Shown: one piece after another, positions 54,306 to 64,000 of the stretch
Layout: the number at the start of each line of letters is the position of its first letter
Numbering within the stretch: the stretch's first letter is position 1
Source of the DNA: Meridianimarinicoccus roseus
GTDB taxonomy: Bacteria > Pseudomonadota > Alphaproteobacteria > Rhodobacterales > Rhodobacteraceae
Reading direction: 5' to 3'
DNA: 64,000 nucleotides
Assembly: GCF_003172915.1 (NCBI RefSeq)
Contig: NZ_QGKU01000004.1
Span: 40,843 to 104,842 of the forward strand
The notes under the pieces: generated by a model
The model's input: only the letters and a program-made list of their open reading frames with translations
Database searches by the model: none
What the model was told of the DNA's origin: nothing
Position numbers and translations under genes: made by a program

Positions 54306-56540
54306 TCAACCGAAATGGTTGTCCCTTGGGAACCCCCGCGGTGCCATCCGGCCGGTGCCCGCGCGCTTGCCCAGCCATTCCGTCAGGTCCGACTGAACCC
54401 GCGTGCGCCCGGCCGGGTCCTGCCAGCTCAACCCGTCCGCCAATCGGAAGGTGATGGCGTCGGACAGTCCGCCATCCTTGAACTTCTGCATCCGCACGCC
54501 CTTGCCCCGGCCCATTTCGGGCAATTCGGACAGCGGGAACACCAGCACCTTGCGGTTCTCGCCCACGCAGGCCACGTGATCGCCGCTCACCGGCTTGCAC
54601 AGCAGCGCCCGCACCGGGGCCCTCACGTTTAGCACCTGCTTGCCGCCCCGCGTCTGCGCCAGAACCTCGTCCTCGGGCACAACGAAGCCGTCGCCCGCGC
54701 TGGAGGCCACCAGCAGCCGCCGCCCCGGCTGGTGCAGCAGCAGCGCAACGATCCCGGCATCGTTCGGCAGGTCCACCATCAGGCGCAGCGGCTCGCCCAT
54801 GCCGCGCCCGCCGGGCAGGTTCGCCGCAGGCAGCGTGTAGAACCGCCCGTTCGAGCCGACCACGATCAGCCGGTCCGTCGTTTCGGCATGAAGCACGAAC
54901 CGCCCTTCGTCGCCGTCCTTGAACTTGAGCGGCGCGCCGTCGGCCAGGTGCCCTTTCATGGCGCGGATCCAGCCCATCTTGGAACAGACCACCGTGATCG
55001 GCTCGCGGTCGATCATCGCCTCGATCGGCACCTCGGCCATCTCGATCGCCTCGGCGAAGCCGGTGCGCCGCGCGCCTCCCGGCGCGCCCTCGCCGAACGC
55101 CTTGCGAACCTCGCGCAACTGCTCGGCGATGCGAGCCCATTGCAGGCCGTCGTCCGCCAGAAGGTCCTCCAGCCCGGCGCGTTCGATCAGCAGATCGTCG
55201 CGCTCGCGCTTCAGTTCCATCTCTTCCAGCTTGCGCAGGGACCGCAGCCGCATGTTCAGGATCGCTTCGGCCTGCACCTCGGTCAGGGCGAATTCCGCCA
55301 TCAGCACCGGCTTGGGCTGATCCTCGCTGCGGATGATCGCGATCACCCGGTCGAGGTTGAGGAAGGCGACGATATAACCCTCCAGCACTTCCAGCCGGGC
55401 GTCGATCTTGCCCAGCCGGTACCGCGAGCGGCGCAGCAGAACTTCGCGCCGGTGGTCGAGGAACGCGCGCAGCACTTCCTTGAGCGAACAGACCTTCGGC
55501 GTGCGCCCGTCGATCAGCACGTTCATGTTCATGCTGAACCGCACTTCAAGATCAGACAGCCGGAAGAGCGTGCCCATCAGCACGTCGGCATCCACGTTGC
55601 GCGACCGCGGCTCCAGCACGATACGCACGTCGTCGGCGCTTTCGTCCCGCACATCCGCCAGGATCGGCACCTTGCGCGCCTGGATCAGTTCGGCAAGCTT
55701 CTCGATCAGCTTGGACTTCTGGACCTGGTAAGGGATCTCGGTCACCACGATCACCCACTGCCCGCGGCCCTGCTCCTCGATCTCCCAGCGGGCGCGCAGG
55801 CGGAACGCGCCGCGCCCGGTGCGGTAACTCTCGCGCATCGACTCGGGGCTTTCCACGATCACCCCGCCGGTCGGGAAGTCGGGTCCCTTCACATGATCCA
55901 GCAGCGTGTCGTCGCGCGCCTCGGGATGCTTGATCAGATGCAGGCAGGCGCCGACCAGCTCGTGCAGGTTGTGCGGCGGGATGTTCGTGGCCATCCCCAC
56001 CGCGATGCCACTCGCGCCATTGGCCAGCAGGTTCGGGAACGCGGCGGGCAGCACAACGGGTTCGGTCAGCGTGCCGTCGTAGTTGTCGCGGAAATCCACC
56101 GCGTCCTCGGACAGGCCTTCCAGCAGCGCCTCGGCGGCGGCGGTCATGCGCGCCTCGGTGTAGCGGGCGGCGGCAGGGTTGTCGCCGTCGATGTTGCCGA
56201 AATTGCCCTGACCGTCCACCAGCGGGTAACGCACGGCGAAATCCTGCGCCAGCCGCGCCATCGCGTCATAGATCGCGGCATCGCCATGCGGGTGATAGTT
56301 GCCCATCACGTCACCCGAGATCTTGGCCGACTTGCGGAACCCGCCGCTGGACGACAGCCGCAACTCCCGCATCGCGTACAGGATGCGCCGGTGAACCGGC
56401 TTCAACCCGTCCCGCGCGTCGGGAAGCGCCCGGTGCATGATCGTGGACAGCGCATAGGTCAGGTAACGGCTGCCGATCGCGCGGCGCAGCGGTTCGGTCA
56501 CGTTTTCGGGCAGGTCGTCGGGAAGCTCTGGTTCGTCCAT
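54306..56540 (-). CDS. parC: DNA topoisomerase IV subunit A
   Basis: A 744-aa ParC, the DNA-cleaving subunit that decatenates daughter chromosomes. The catalytic Tyr127 is in [10 protein letters not shown]. The N-terminus [20 protein letters not shown] and the [20 protein letters not shown] block identify it. The C-terminal beta-pinwheel is degenerate, without a GyrA box, separating it from GyrA. The ATG at 56540 matches the family start. parE is not in the window. Confidence 0.95.
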   Translation of the reverse strand: MDEPELPDDLPENVTEPLRRAIGSRYLTYALSTIMHRALPDARDGLKPVHRRILYAMRELRLSSSGGFRKSAKISGDVMGNYHPHGDAAIYDAMARLAQDFAVRYPLVDGQGNFGNIDGDNPAAARYTEARMTAAAEALLEGLSEDAVDFRDNYDGTLTEPVVLPAAFPNLLANGASGIAVGMATNIPPHNLHELVGACLHLIKHPEARDDTLLDHVKGPDFPTGGVIVESPESMRESYRTGRGAFRLRARWEIEEQGRGQWVIVVTEIPYQVQKSKLIEKLAELIQARKVPILADVRDESADDVRIVLEPRSRNVDADVLMGTLFRLSDLEVRFSMNMNVLIDGRTPKVCSLKEVLRAFLDHRREVLLRRSRYRLGKIDARLEVLEGYIVAFLNLDRVIAIIRSEDQPKPVLMAEFALTEVQAEAILNMRLRSLRKLEEMELKRERDDLLIERAGLEDLLADDGLQWARIAEQLREVRKAFGEGAPGGARRTGFAEAIEMAEVPIEAMIDREPITVVCSKMGWIRAMKGHLADGAPLKFKDGDEGRFVLHAETTDRLIVVGSNGRFYTLPAANLPGGRGMGEPLRLMVDLPNDAGIVALLLHQPGRRLLVASSAGDGFVVPEDEVLAQTRGGKQVLNVRAPVRALLCKPVSGDHVACVGENRKVLVFPLSELPEMGRGKGVRMQKFKDGGLSDAITFRLADGLSWQDPAGRTRVQSDLTEWLGKRAGTGRMAPRGFPRDNHFG

Positions 56541-56666
56541 GGCGCGACAGTATCCCCGCCCCGCGGCGCGGTAAAGCGTAGCCGGACACACGGTGCGCGG
56601 CCACTGGCATTACCGCGCGGAATCCTGTTTCTTCGGGCGGCGCATCCGGGCTAGGAAGGGAACATC

Positions 56667-57434
56667 ATGGGGTTCAGACTGACGGTTCTTCTTTGCGCGG
56701 CGATCTTCCTGGCGATGTATTTCGCGCCGGAGGGGCCGCGCCGCGTCGCCCAGACAGACACCGCAGGCGCCCCGTCCGACACGGAGGCAGAGGTGCCTCG
56801 GCAGGGCGATCCGATGGCGGATGCCGCGCCGGACACCGGCCGCGATTCCGAACCGGCCCGCCCGCCCGAAACGATCACCGAAGCGCCTTCCGACGACCCA
56901 CCCGACGCCCCACCCGGTAGCGCGCCCGGCGCGGCCGACCCCAGCGACACCGGCATCGTCGCGCGGGACACGCCAGCCGATGCACCGGACGCCGACCCGT
57001 TCCGCGACGAAGGGGCGCCGGGGGCCACCGTGCTCAGCTTGCCTGGCCTGTCGGGCGGGGCGGGCAGCGATGCCGCCGATGCGCTGTCGCTGTCGGACTC
57101 CGTGCGCAACCGCGCTCCGGACAGTACGCAGGACGCCACGGACGAGCTGCTCCAGAACCTGCTGGGCGAAACGCAGGCTGCGCCCGAAGCGCCCGCGCCG
57201 CCGCAGCCGGCCGCGCAGAACCCGGCGCCCGCGCAGCGCACCGCGCTGGTCACCGCGACCGCCGTCAACCTGCGCGCCGGCCCCTCAACCGGCGATCCGG
57301 TCGTCGGCCGGGTCAATTTCGGAGCCGAAGTCGTCCTGACCCGGCCCTTCGCCGACGGCTGGGCCGCCATCGAACATCCGGACACCGGGCAGGAGGTGTA
57401 CATGGCCAGCCGCTTCCTTCAGGTCCAGCCCTGA
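56667..57434 (+). CDS. SH3 domain-containing exported/membrane protein
   Basis: A 255-aa protein: an N-terminal hydrophobic helix (FRLTVLLCAAIFLAMYFAP), a long low-complexity linker rich in P, A, D and T (about 25–190), and a C-terminal bacterial SH3 (SH3b) domain (TATAVNLRAGPSTGDPVVGR onward). SH3b domains bind peptidoglycan, so a periplasmic, inner-membrane-tethered wall-binding role is likely. The stop codon is part of a CTGA overlap with the next SDR gene. It is divergent from parC. Confidence 0.87.
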   Translation: MGFRLTVLLCAAIFLAMYFAPEGPRRVAQTDTAGAPSDTEAEVPRQGDPMADAAPDTGRDSEPARPPETITEAPSDDPPDAPPGSAPGAADPSDTGIVARDTPADAPDADPFRDEGAPGATVLSLPGLSGGAGSDAADALSLSDSVRNRAPDSTQDATDELLQNLLGETQAAPEAPAPPQPAAQNPAPAQRTALVTATAVNLRAGPSTGDPVVGRVNFGAEVVLTRPFADGWAAIEHPDTGQEVYMASRFLQVQP

Positions 57435-58258
57435 CCCGCCGCAGCATCCTGATCACCGGTTGCTCGTCCGGCATCGGCCGCGATGCCGCGCTGCGCCTGC
57501 ATGCCGAAGGCTGGCAGGTCTTCGCCGCCGTTCGGCAGCCGGGGGACGTGGCCGCGCTGTCGGCCGCAGGGCTGACCGCGTTGCATCTCGATTACGCGGA
57601 CACGGCCAGCATCGACGCTGCGCTGGCCGAGGTCGCGGCGCACGGCGATGGGCGGCTCGACGCGCTGTTCAACAACGGTGCCTACGCAATCCCCGCCCCG
57701 CTGGAGGACGTGCCCACCGACGCCCTCCGCGCGCTGTTCGAGGCGAATTTCTTTGGCTGGCACCACCTGACCCGCGCCGCGCTGCCGCTGCTCCGCGAAA
57801 GCGGCGGGCGGATCGTGCAGTGCTCGTCGGTGCTGGGGTTCATCCCGGCCAAGTGGCGCGGCGCCTATGTTGCCAGCAAGTATGCCGTGGAAGGCTATAC
57901 CGACGTGCTGCGGCTGGAACTGGCGGACACGCCGGTGAAGGTCATCCTGATCCAGCCCGGCCCGATCGCCACAGCGTTCCGCGCCAACGCGATCGCGCAA
58001 TTCGAGAAGTGGATCGACTGGGAAGCCTCCGCCCGGGCGCAGCAGTATCGCGACAGCCTGCTGGACCTGCTCTACAAGGGCGGCGGCGGGGGGCGGTTCG
58101 AACTGCCCGCCGGGGCGGTGACCGACGCGCTGCTGCGCGCGCTGACCGATGAACGCCCGCGCGCCCGCTATCGGGTGACGGTGCCGACGCATGCCATGGC
58201 GCTTGCGCGCCGGGTGCTGCCAACCCGCGCGCTCGACTGGCTCTGCGCGAAGGCGTGA
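57431..58258 (+). CDS. SDR family NAD(P)-dependent oxidoreductase, probable CTG start
   Basis: A 275-aa classical short-chain dehydrogenase. The cofactor motif TGCSSGIG (9–16) and the catalytic set Ser132/133 (QCSSVLG), Tyr146 and Lys150 (YVASKYAVEGY) are complete. The first in-frame ATG, GTG or TTG is a GTG at 57548, after the cofactor motif. The only sensible start is CTG at 57431, whose TGA overlaps the stop of the SH3 gene as in a normal ATGA coupling. The substrate is unknown. Confidence 0.85.
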   Translation: MTRRSILITGCSSGIGRDAALRLHAEGWQVFAAVRQPGDVAALSAAGLTALHLDYADTASIDAALAEVAAHGDGRLDALFNNGAYAIPAPLEDVPTDALRALFEANFFGWHHLTRAALPLLRESGGRIVQCSSVLGFIPAKWRGAYVASKYAVEGYTDVLRLELADTPVKVILIQPGPIATAFRANAIAQFEKWIDWEASARAQQYRDSLLDLLYKGGGGGRFELPAGAVTDALLRALTDERPRARYRVTVPTHAMALARRVLPTRALDWLCAKA

Positions 58259-58305
58259 CCGGACCGCGGGCCGCCTGCGGGCGCGGGCGGCGGCCCATGC
58301 GGGAC

Positions 58306-58348
58306 TCATATGGAATTCATATGCGACTCATATGCGGGTCATACGGGC
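58306..58348. repeat. four-copy 11-bp phased TCATATG array
   Basis: TCATATG occurs at 58306, 58317 and 58328, and TCATACG at 58339, exactly 11 bp apart. This is about one helical turn, with each unit containing the palindrome CATATG. The array lies in the 163-bp gap upstream of the twin-TM gene and before a possible promoter (TTCGCA, 17 bp, TATCTG, near 58370–58400). Confidence 0.8.
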
Positions 58349-58421
58349 CGATTTTGGCACGAAGGCGGTTCGCAATCGCGCTGCTCTCCGCTATCTGTGC
58401 AGCCACTTGAAAGGACAGCAC

Positions 58422-58628
58422 ATGCTACAGGACCCGCTTTTCATCATCGTCGCCATCGCCTGCCTCGCGGTGGCCGGCATCCTGCTCGTCGGCATCGGCG
58501 GCTTCGCGCGGGGTGGTGAATTCAATCGCAAGCACGCCAACCGGGTGATGCGATACCGCATCGCCGCGCAGGCCGTGGCGATCCTGTTGATCCTTGTTTT
58601 CGTTGCATTTCGCAGAATGGGTGGATGA
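58422..58628 (+). CDS. twin-transmembrane small protein (HIG1 domain-like)
   Basis: A 68-aa protein with two helices (FIIVAIACLAVAGILLVGIG and VAILLILVFVAF) joined by a basic loop (RGGEFNRKHANRVMRYRIAA). This matches the bacterial HIG1-like twin-TM family implicated in cytochrome oxidase assembly or stability. AAAGGA is positioned for the ATG at 58422. It precedes pduO by 4 bp and forms a unit with it. Confidence 0.87.
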   Translation: MLQDPLFIIVAIACLAVAGILLVGIGGFARGGEFNRKHANRVMRYRIAAQAVAILLILVFVAFRRMGG

Positions 58629-58632
58629 AAGA

Positions 58633-59205
58633 ATGGTGGTTCTGAACAGGATCTACACGAAGACCGGCGACAGCGGCGAGACGGCGCTGGGCAATGGCAC
58701 GCGGGTGGCGAAATACTCGCTGCGGGTGGAAAGCTACGGCACCGTGGACGAGGTGAACGCGACCGTCGGGCTAGCCCGTCTGCACGCTTCGGACCCGATG
58801 GATGGGCAACTCGCCGAGATCCAGAACGACCTGTTCGATCTCGGCGCCGATCTCTGCCGCCCCGACATGGCCCGCGACAAGGACGCCGAGTACACCCCGT
58901 TGCGGATGGTGGACGCGCAAGTCAAGCGTCTGGAAACGCAAATCGATTCCATGAACTCCGCGCTGGAGCCGCTGCGGTCCTTCGTACTCCCGGGCGGCTC
59001 GGCGCTGGCCGCACACCTGCATCTGTGCCGGACCGTGACCCGCCGGTCGGAACGGCTGGTGATGGAACTCGCCTCGCTGGAAGAGATCAATCCGGCGGCG
59101 GTGCAGTATCTCAACCGCCTGTCCGACTGGTTCTTCGTCGCCTCCCGCATCGCCAACGACAACGGCAAGGCAGACGTCTTGTGGGTTCCGGGCAAGAACC
59201 GCTGA
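58633..59205 (+). CDS. cob(I)yrinic acid a,c-diamide adenosyltransferase, PduO type
   Basis: A 190-aa ATP:corrinoid adenosyltransferase making adenosylcobalamin. The ATP site opens with NRIYTKTGDSGETALGNG, and the helical core keeps SYGTVDEVNA, LFDLGADLCRP and CRTVTRRSERLV. The last codons and stop are inside an 86-bp tandem duplication and a hairpin CCGCTGAACCCGTTCAGCGG. I use ATG 58633; an in-frame start 13 codons earlier lies inside the twin-TM gene. Confidence 0.93.
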   Translation: MVVLNRIYTKTGDSGETALGNGTRVAKYSLRVESYGTVDEVNATVGLARLHASDPMDGQLAEIQNDLFDLGADLCRPDMARDKDAEYTPLRMVDAQVKRLETQIDSMNSALEPLRSFVLPGGSALAAHLHLCRTVTRRSERLVMELASLEEINPAAVQYLNRLSDWFFVASRIANDNGKADVLWVPGKNR

Positions 59206-59362
59206 ACCCGTTCAGCGGCGGGGCGTCCGGCGGACGGCCCGTTGCCCGGAAGCGCGGAGCGCAGGCCCGCAGGGCGGGCAAGAACCGCTGAACCCGTTCA
59301 GCGGCGGGGCGTCCGGCGGACGGCCCGTTGCCCGGAAACGCACAGCGCAGGCCCGGTCGGCG
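59191..59362. repeat. 86-bp tandem duplication including the 3' end of pduO
   Basis: Two adjacent units (59191–59276 and 59277–59362) share about 61 identical bases at their start and are close thereafter. A third partial copy (GCAAGAACCGCTGG) begins at 59362. Each unit contains the hairpin CCGCTGAACCCGTTCAGCGG and a second small palindrome CGTCCG-G-CGGACG. The first unit spans the last five codons and stop of pduO. Confidence 0.9.
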
Positions 59363-59588
59363 CAAGAACCGCTGGATCATGTGATGCGGCGGGCATGCTA
59401 CTTACGGAATGGCGGGCGATCTTTGGTCCCACGCCGGGCGCGCACCCGCTGTTTGCGCAATCATCGCTTTCGCGCGACACAACGTTGCGTTGCCAGCGGG
59501 AAATGGGTCGTTTTTCCACTGTCGGCACCGCGGCCAAGCCTCTAAGTAACGGGGCGAGCCGATCATAGCGACGAAACGGAGACCTCTG
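59363..59588. other. intergenic region upstream of etfBA
   Basis: No gene is supported here. Short palindrome CAACGTTG lies near 59482. The etfB ribosome binding site ACGGAG is at the 3' end. Together with the repeat, the gap from pduO to etfB is 383 bp. I could not identify unambiguous promoter boxes. Confidence 0.6.
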
Positions 59589-60347
59589 ATGAAGCTACTC
59601 GTTCCCGTGAAGCGGGTGATTGATTACAACGTGAAGGTTCGCGTGAAGGCGGACGGCAGCGGTGTTGACCTCGCCAATGTGAAGATGTCGATGAACCCGT
59701 TCGACGAAATCGCGGTCGAGGAGGCGATCCGGCTTCGCGAGGCGGGCATCGCGTCCGAAGTGATCCTTGTTTCAATCGGTGTGAAGCAGGCGCAGGAAAC
59801 GCTGCGTACTGGGCTGGCGATGGGCGCGGACCGGGCGATCCTCGTGGTCGCGTCCGAGGACGTCCATACCGACATCGAACCGCTTGCGGTGGCCAAGATT
59901 CTGGCTGCGGTGGTCGCCGAGGAAGAACCCGGCGCCGTGATCTGTGGCAAACAGGCGATCGACAATGACATGAACGCGACGGGCCAGATGCTGGCGGCGC
60001 TGCTGGGCTGGAGCCAGGCGACCTATGCCAACAAGGTGACGATCGCGGACGGTTACGCGACGGTCACGCGTGAGGTGGACGGCGGCTTGCAGACGGTAAA
60101 GGTGAAGCTTCCGGCGATCATCTCCACCGACCTGCGCCTGAACGAGCCGCGCTACGCATCGCTGCCGAACATCATGAAAGCCAAGAAAAAGCCGCTGGCC
60201 GAGAAGACGGCGGCGGACTACGGCGTCGACGTGGCGCCGCGCCTCGAGATCGTCAAGACCGGCGAGCCGCCCGAGCGCGCGGCGGGGATCAAGGTCGGCT
60301 CGGTTGACGAGCTGGTGGGCAAACTCAAGGAAGCGGGGGTGGTGTGA
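59589..60347 (+). CDS. etfB: electron transfer flavoprotein beta subunit
   Basis: A 252-aa ETF beta, which with EtfA carries electrons from acyl-CoA dehydrogenases to ETF-ubiquinone oxidoreductase. The start [18 protein letters not shown] and the central [19 protein letters not shown] are diagnostic, the latter being the AMP/adenine-binding region. The gene overlaps etfA by 1 bp. It is the electron acceptor for enzymes such as the acyl-CoA dehydrogenase at 45429. Confidence 0.96.
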   Translation: MKLLVPVKRVIDYNVKVRVKADGSGVDLANVKMSMNPFDEIAVEEAIRLREAGIASEVILVSIGVKQAQETLRTGLAMGADRAILVVASEDVHTDIEPLAVAKILAAVVAEEEPGAVICGKQAIDNDMNATGQMLAALLGWSQATYANKVTIADGYATVTREVDGGLQTVKVKLPAIISTDLRLNEPRYASLPNIMKAKKKPLAEKTAADYGVDVAPRLEIVKTGEPPERAAGIKVGSVDELVGKLKEAGVV

Positions 60348-61273
60348 TGGCTGTTCTTCTTTTCGCGGAAGTGACCGACGGAACGCTGTCGCGTGACAGC
60401 ACGGCCAAGGCGGTCACCGCCGCGCAGGCCCTGGGCGACGTGACTGTGCTGTGCGCCGGTGCCTCAGCCGCCGCTGCGGCAGCCGAGGCGGCCACGATTG
60501 CCGGCGTCGCAAAGGTACTGGTGGCCGAAGACGCGCTTTATGGGCATCGCCTGGCAGAGCCGGTCGCGGCGCTTATCGCGTCGCTTGCAGGCGATTTCAC
60601 GCATGTGTGCGCGCCCGCGACGACCGATGCCAAGAACATCCTGCCGCGCGTTGCCGCGCTGAAGGACGTGATGATCCTGACCGACGTGACGGCTGTCGTG
60701 GACGCCGACACGTTCGAGCGGCCTATCTACGCAGGCAACGCAATCCAGACGGTGCGTTCGCGCGATGCGCTGAAGGTGATGACGCTGCGCACCTCGACCT
60801 TCGATGCGGCGGGCGAGCAGGCCGCGGCCCCGGTCGAAGCCATAGCGGCGGCGGACAATCCCGGCCTTTCGGAATGGGTCGAAGACAAGGTGGCGGAAAG
60901 CGACCGGCCGGAACTGACCAGCGCGGGCATCGTGGTGTCCGGCGGGCGCGGGGTCGGGTCCGAAGAGGACTTCAAGGTGATCGCCGGTCTGGCCGACAAG
61001 CTTGGGGCGGCGATCGGGGCCAGCCGCGCGGCGGTGGACAGTGGTTTCGCGCCGAACGACTGGCAAGTCGGGCAGACCGGCAAGGTCGTGGCGCCCGATC
61101 TTTACATCGCCTGCGGTATCTCGGGCGCGATCCAGCATCTTGCCGGCATGAAGGACAGCAAGGTGATCGTCGCGATCAACAAGGACGAGGAAGCGCCGAT
61201 CTTCCAGGTCGCAGATTACGGGCTTGTGGCCGACCTGTTCGAGGCCGTGCCGGAACTGACCGAGAAACTCTGA
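60347..61273 (+). CDS. etfA: electron transfer flavoprotein alpha subunit
   Basis: A 308-aa ETF alpha. The C-terminal FAD-binding domain carries [34 protein letters not shown] and the [20 protein letters not shown] signature. The N-terminal domain contains [17 protein letters not shown]. The start at ATG 60347 gives MAVLLFAEV; a GTG one codon earlier is possible. It overlaps etfB and ends at a long perfect hairpin. Confidence 0.96.
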   Translation: MAVLLFAEVTDGTLSRDSTAKAVTAAQALGDVTVLCAGASAAAAAAEAATIAGVAKVLVAEDALYGHRLAEPVAALIASLAGDFTHVCAPATTDAKNILPRVAALKDVMILTDVTAVVDADTFERPIYAGNAIQTVRSRDALKVMTLRTSTFDAAGEQAAAPVEAIAAADNPGLSEWVEDKVAESDRPELTSAGIVVSGGRGVGSEEDFKVIAGLADKLGAAIGASRAAVDSGFAPNDWQVGQTGKVVAPDLYIACGISGAIQHLAGMKDSKVIVAINKDEEAPIFQVADYGLVADLFEAVPELTEKL

Positions 61274-61279
61274 CCCTCT

Positions 61280-61307
61280 GACGCGCGGCTCGCTTGCGCC
61301 GCGCGTC
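61280..61307. terminator. 10-bp hairpin between convergent etfA and the PPC-domain gene
   Basis: GACGCGCGGC and its exact reverse complement GCCGCGCGTC flank an 8-nt loop. The right arm includes the stop codon of the minus-strand gene. With no T-run it is probably a bidirectional, Rho-independent-poor terminator or an mRNA 3'-end protecting stem. Confidence 0.6.
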
Positions 61308-62004
61308 ACTCGCTGCGTGAGGCCACGGAAAGCCGGTAGTCCGCGCGCCGGTCGCTTGTCCCGAAACTGACATAGTATCGTGGCGAGCGAACCTCCCTGC
61401 GTGTGCTGTCGCGATAGTTGCCGATTCTTGCGCCGAGATCATCGTAGAGCGTGAACCAAACGACGTCGCCGGAAAGATTGACAGCGAAGCTTCCGACGTA
61501 ATCTTCCGGGAATGTGAAGCTGTAGTAGTCGGGATTGCCCTGTTCCACCGTGCCGCTAATGACCGAGCCGACCGCGATTTCATTGGCCTCCGCAACATTG
61601 TCGTTGGGCTCGACCTCGCTCCCAACGGCGGTGATGGCCCGCCCCGAAACCGTCTGAACGCTCTGCGGGCGTGCCTCGCTTGTCTGTACGCGACTTTCCT
61701 CCGCCGCGTTCCTCACGACAGCTGCTGGTGGCGAACCGGGGTCGCCGGAGGCTTGTTGCGTCGCCGCACCGCCGGAGGCGGAATTCTCCCGCACGAAAAG
61801 CGGCGTCGCGAAGAATGCGGTGCCGATCAGGAACACGAGCACGCCAGCCGAGGAGGCTTCCAGCTTCATGCCCCAGACGTGCACGACCATGCTGTGGCCG
61901 TCCGTCTTGGGCCTCAAGATCAGCCAGAGCCCGGCCAGCGCGAATACTCCGCCTGCCGCCATCAGAACGATCAGCTTCCAAGGGTCCAGCGCGGTAAATT
62001 CCAT
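61306..62004 (-). CDS. two-helix membrane protein with pre-peptidase (PPC)-like domain
   Basis: A 232-aa protein. Two helices (KLIVLMAAGGVFALAGLWLI and SAGVLVFLIGTAFFATPLFV) are followed by a Ser/Ala-rich linker. A C-terminal beta domain opens EVEPNDNVAEANEIAVG and continues DYYSFTFPEDYVGSFAVNLS, the pattern of bacterial pre-peptidase C-terminal domains. It is probably exposed in the periplasm. GGAGGA lies upstream of the ATG at 62004; the longer frame to 62208 overlaps the start of the DUF6778 gene and is unlikely. Confidence 0.8.
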   Translation of the reverse strand: MEFTALDPWKLIVLMAAGGVFALAGLWLILRPKTDGHSMVVHVWGMKLEASSAGVLVFLIGTAFFATPLFVRENSASGGAATQQASGDPGSPPAAVVRNAAEESRVQTSEARPQSVQTVSGRAITAVGSEVEPNDNVAEANEIAVGSVISGTVEQGNPDYYSFTFPEDYVGSFAVNLSGDVVWFTLYDDLGARIGNYRDSTRREVRSPRYYVSFGTSDRRADYRLSVASRSE

Positions 62005-62155
62005 GCCATCCTCCGGTTTGCCACGCGCGAAAGGTACCGCACGCAGCGTGCGTTCCAAAGTCCGGAAAGCCGGGGGATCACGATTGTGCCCCTGTCGCGT
62101 TTGGGCTACCCACCGCGCCTGAAGGACTGCCTGCCGGAGACTGACGGAGACCGAC

Positions 62156-62749
62156 ATGCTGCAACGACTACTCCTTGGCCTCGGCGCGCTGTCGCTCGTC
62201 GCCTGCACTCAGGCGATCGATCCAGACGTGGAACGCAGCGGACTGGGCGATTTCAGCCTCGACCGTCTGGTGGTGATCGTGGACGATCCCACGTCCAGCA
62301 TCGTGTCGCGGACGGTCAGCGATGCGCAGCTGAAGACGGCGGTCACCGACGCGGTCGGCGCCCGGCTGCGTCGGTTCGAGGGCGAGGGCAGCTATTCCAT
62401 CGGGATCAAGGTGCAGGGCTATGTGCTGGCGCCGCCTGGCATCCCGGTGCTGTTCGCGCCGCGCTCCACCCTGTTCCTTTCGGTCAATGCCTACGATTCG
62501 GTGCCGCAGCGGCTGAATGTGGACACCCGCAACCTGACGATCTGGGAAGACGCCGGCGGTGATACCGTGGTCGGCTCCGGCTACACCCAGACTGCACAGG
62601 AGCAGCTGGACGAGTTGGCGGACAATGCCGCGATAGAGATCGAGCTGTGGCTGCGCGAGAACGAGGCGTGGTTCGGCGGGGCATCGGCCCGCCCGGAAAA
62701 CCGTCCCGCCGTCGGCACATCGCCTGAAAATTCCATCGGCGGCGCTTGA
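62156..62749 (+). CDS. DUF6778 family lipoprotein
   Basis: A 197-aa lipoprotein. The signal [17 protein letters not shown] ends in a lipobox with Cys17. The mature part begins [16 protein letters not shown] and continues [12 protein letters not shown], resembling DUF6778, a Rhodobacterales lipoprotein family of unknown function. GGAG precedes the ATG. The C-terminal 25 residues are low complexity. tuf follows after 79 bp. Confidence 0.82.
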   Translation: MLQRLLLGLGALSLVACTQAIDPDVERSGLGDFSLDRLVVIVDDPTSSIVSRTVSDAQLKTAVTDAVGARLRRFEGEGSYSIGIKVQGYVLAPPGIPVLFAPRSTLFLSVNAYDSVPQRLNVDTRNLTIWEDAGGDTVVGSGYTQTAQEQLDELADNAAIEIELWLRENEAWFGGASARPENRPAVGTSPENSIGGA

Positions 62750-62828
62750 TTTTCCCGGCCCCGCTTTGTAACGAGCCCGCGTTGTTGACCCGGGCGTTTC
62801 GACCGCCCCAAAGAAAGGCGCCTGATCC

Positions 62829-64000
<1,172 letters not shown>

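Overview
The window is GC-rich, densely coded chromosomal DNA with many 1–14 bp overlaps between genes. The gene families point to an alphaproteobacterium of the Rhodobacterales (family Rhodobacteraceae or a close relative). Pointers are the DUF6494, DUF6505 and DUF6778 families, a VPLPA-type exosortase, a gene-transfer-agent-type spike base protein, the pckA/hprK/rapZ/EIIA-Man/HPr block, a plant-type GshA and an etfBA/PduO/twin-TM block. Most of the window is core genome. I see no insertion sequence, prophage, CRISPR array, rRNA or tRNA.

Layout. 0–4.7 kb: a secreted c-type cytochrome facing a tight operon of DUF6494, Mrp/ApbC, a biotin/lipoate ligase-like protein, DUF6505 and a D-lactate/glycolate-type FAD oxidase. 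4.8–6.4 kb: znuCB zinc importer. 6.4–10.9 kb (minus): rhomboid protease, exosortase, beta-barrel protein and polysaccharide export protein. 11.0–16.3 kb (minus): uvrC, a FolM-like SDR, a Ca/Na antiporter, a 55-aa CxxC protein, an S49 peptidase and a GTA-type spike base protein. 16.5–25.5 kb: an unknown secreted protein, then tyrosine autokinase, Wzz/GumC and AAA ATPase (minus), and ExoY-like priming transferase and a TPR lipoprotein (plus). The two exopolysaccharide arms look like one locus split by an inversion of about 14.5 kb, which also separated uvrC from pgsA.

25.6–37.6 kb: pgsA-moaD-moaE, an OmpA-family protein, ubiA, rsmE, gshA, a serine hydrolase, truA and ycjX-ycjF. 37.9–45.3 kb: an isoleucine-rich leader peptide followed by ileS, DUF3253, acpS, lepB, rnc, era, DUF1491 and recO. 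45.4–53.2 kb: acyl-CoA dehydrogenase, a TSUP transporter, pckA, then hprK-rapZ-EIIA-HPr (a regulatory phosphotransfer chain) and a lysophospholipid acyltransferase. 53.3–64 kb: a frameshifted bestrophin-like gene, parC, an SH3 protein, an SDR with a probable CTG start, a twin-TM protein, pduO, etfBA, a PPC-domain membrane protein, a DUF6778 lipoprotein and tuf, which is cut by the window end one base before its stop codon.

The most noteworthy non-coding observations are the leaderless Ile-rich leader ORF before ileS, a two-hairpin intergenic repeat present twice, an 86-bp tandem duplication that includes the 3' end of pduO, an 11-bp phased CATATG array, and a perfect CRP-like palindrome in the divergent exopolysaccharide promoter region. 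All family assignments come from reading the sequence; no database search was run.
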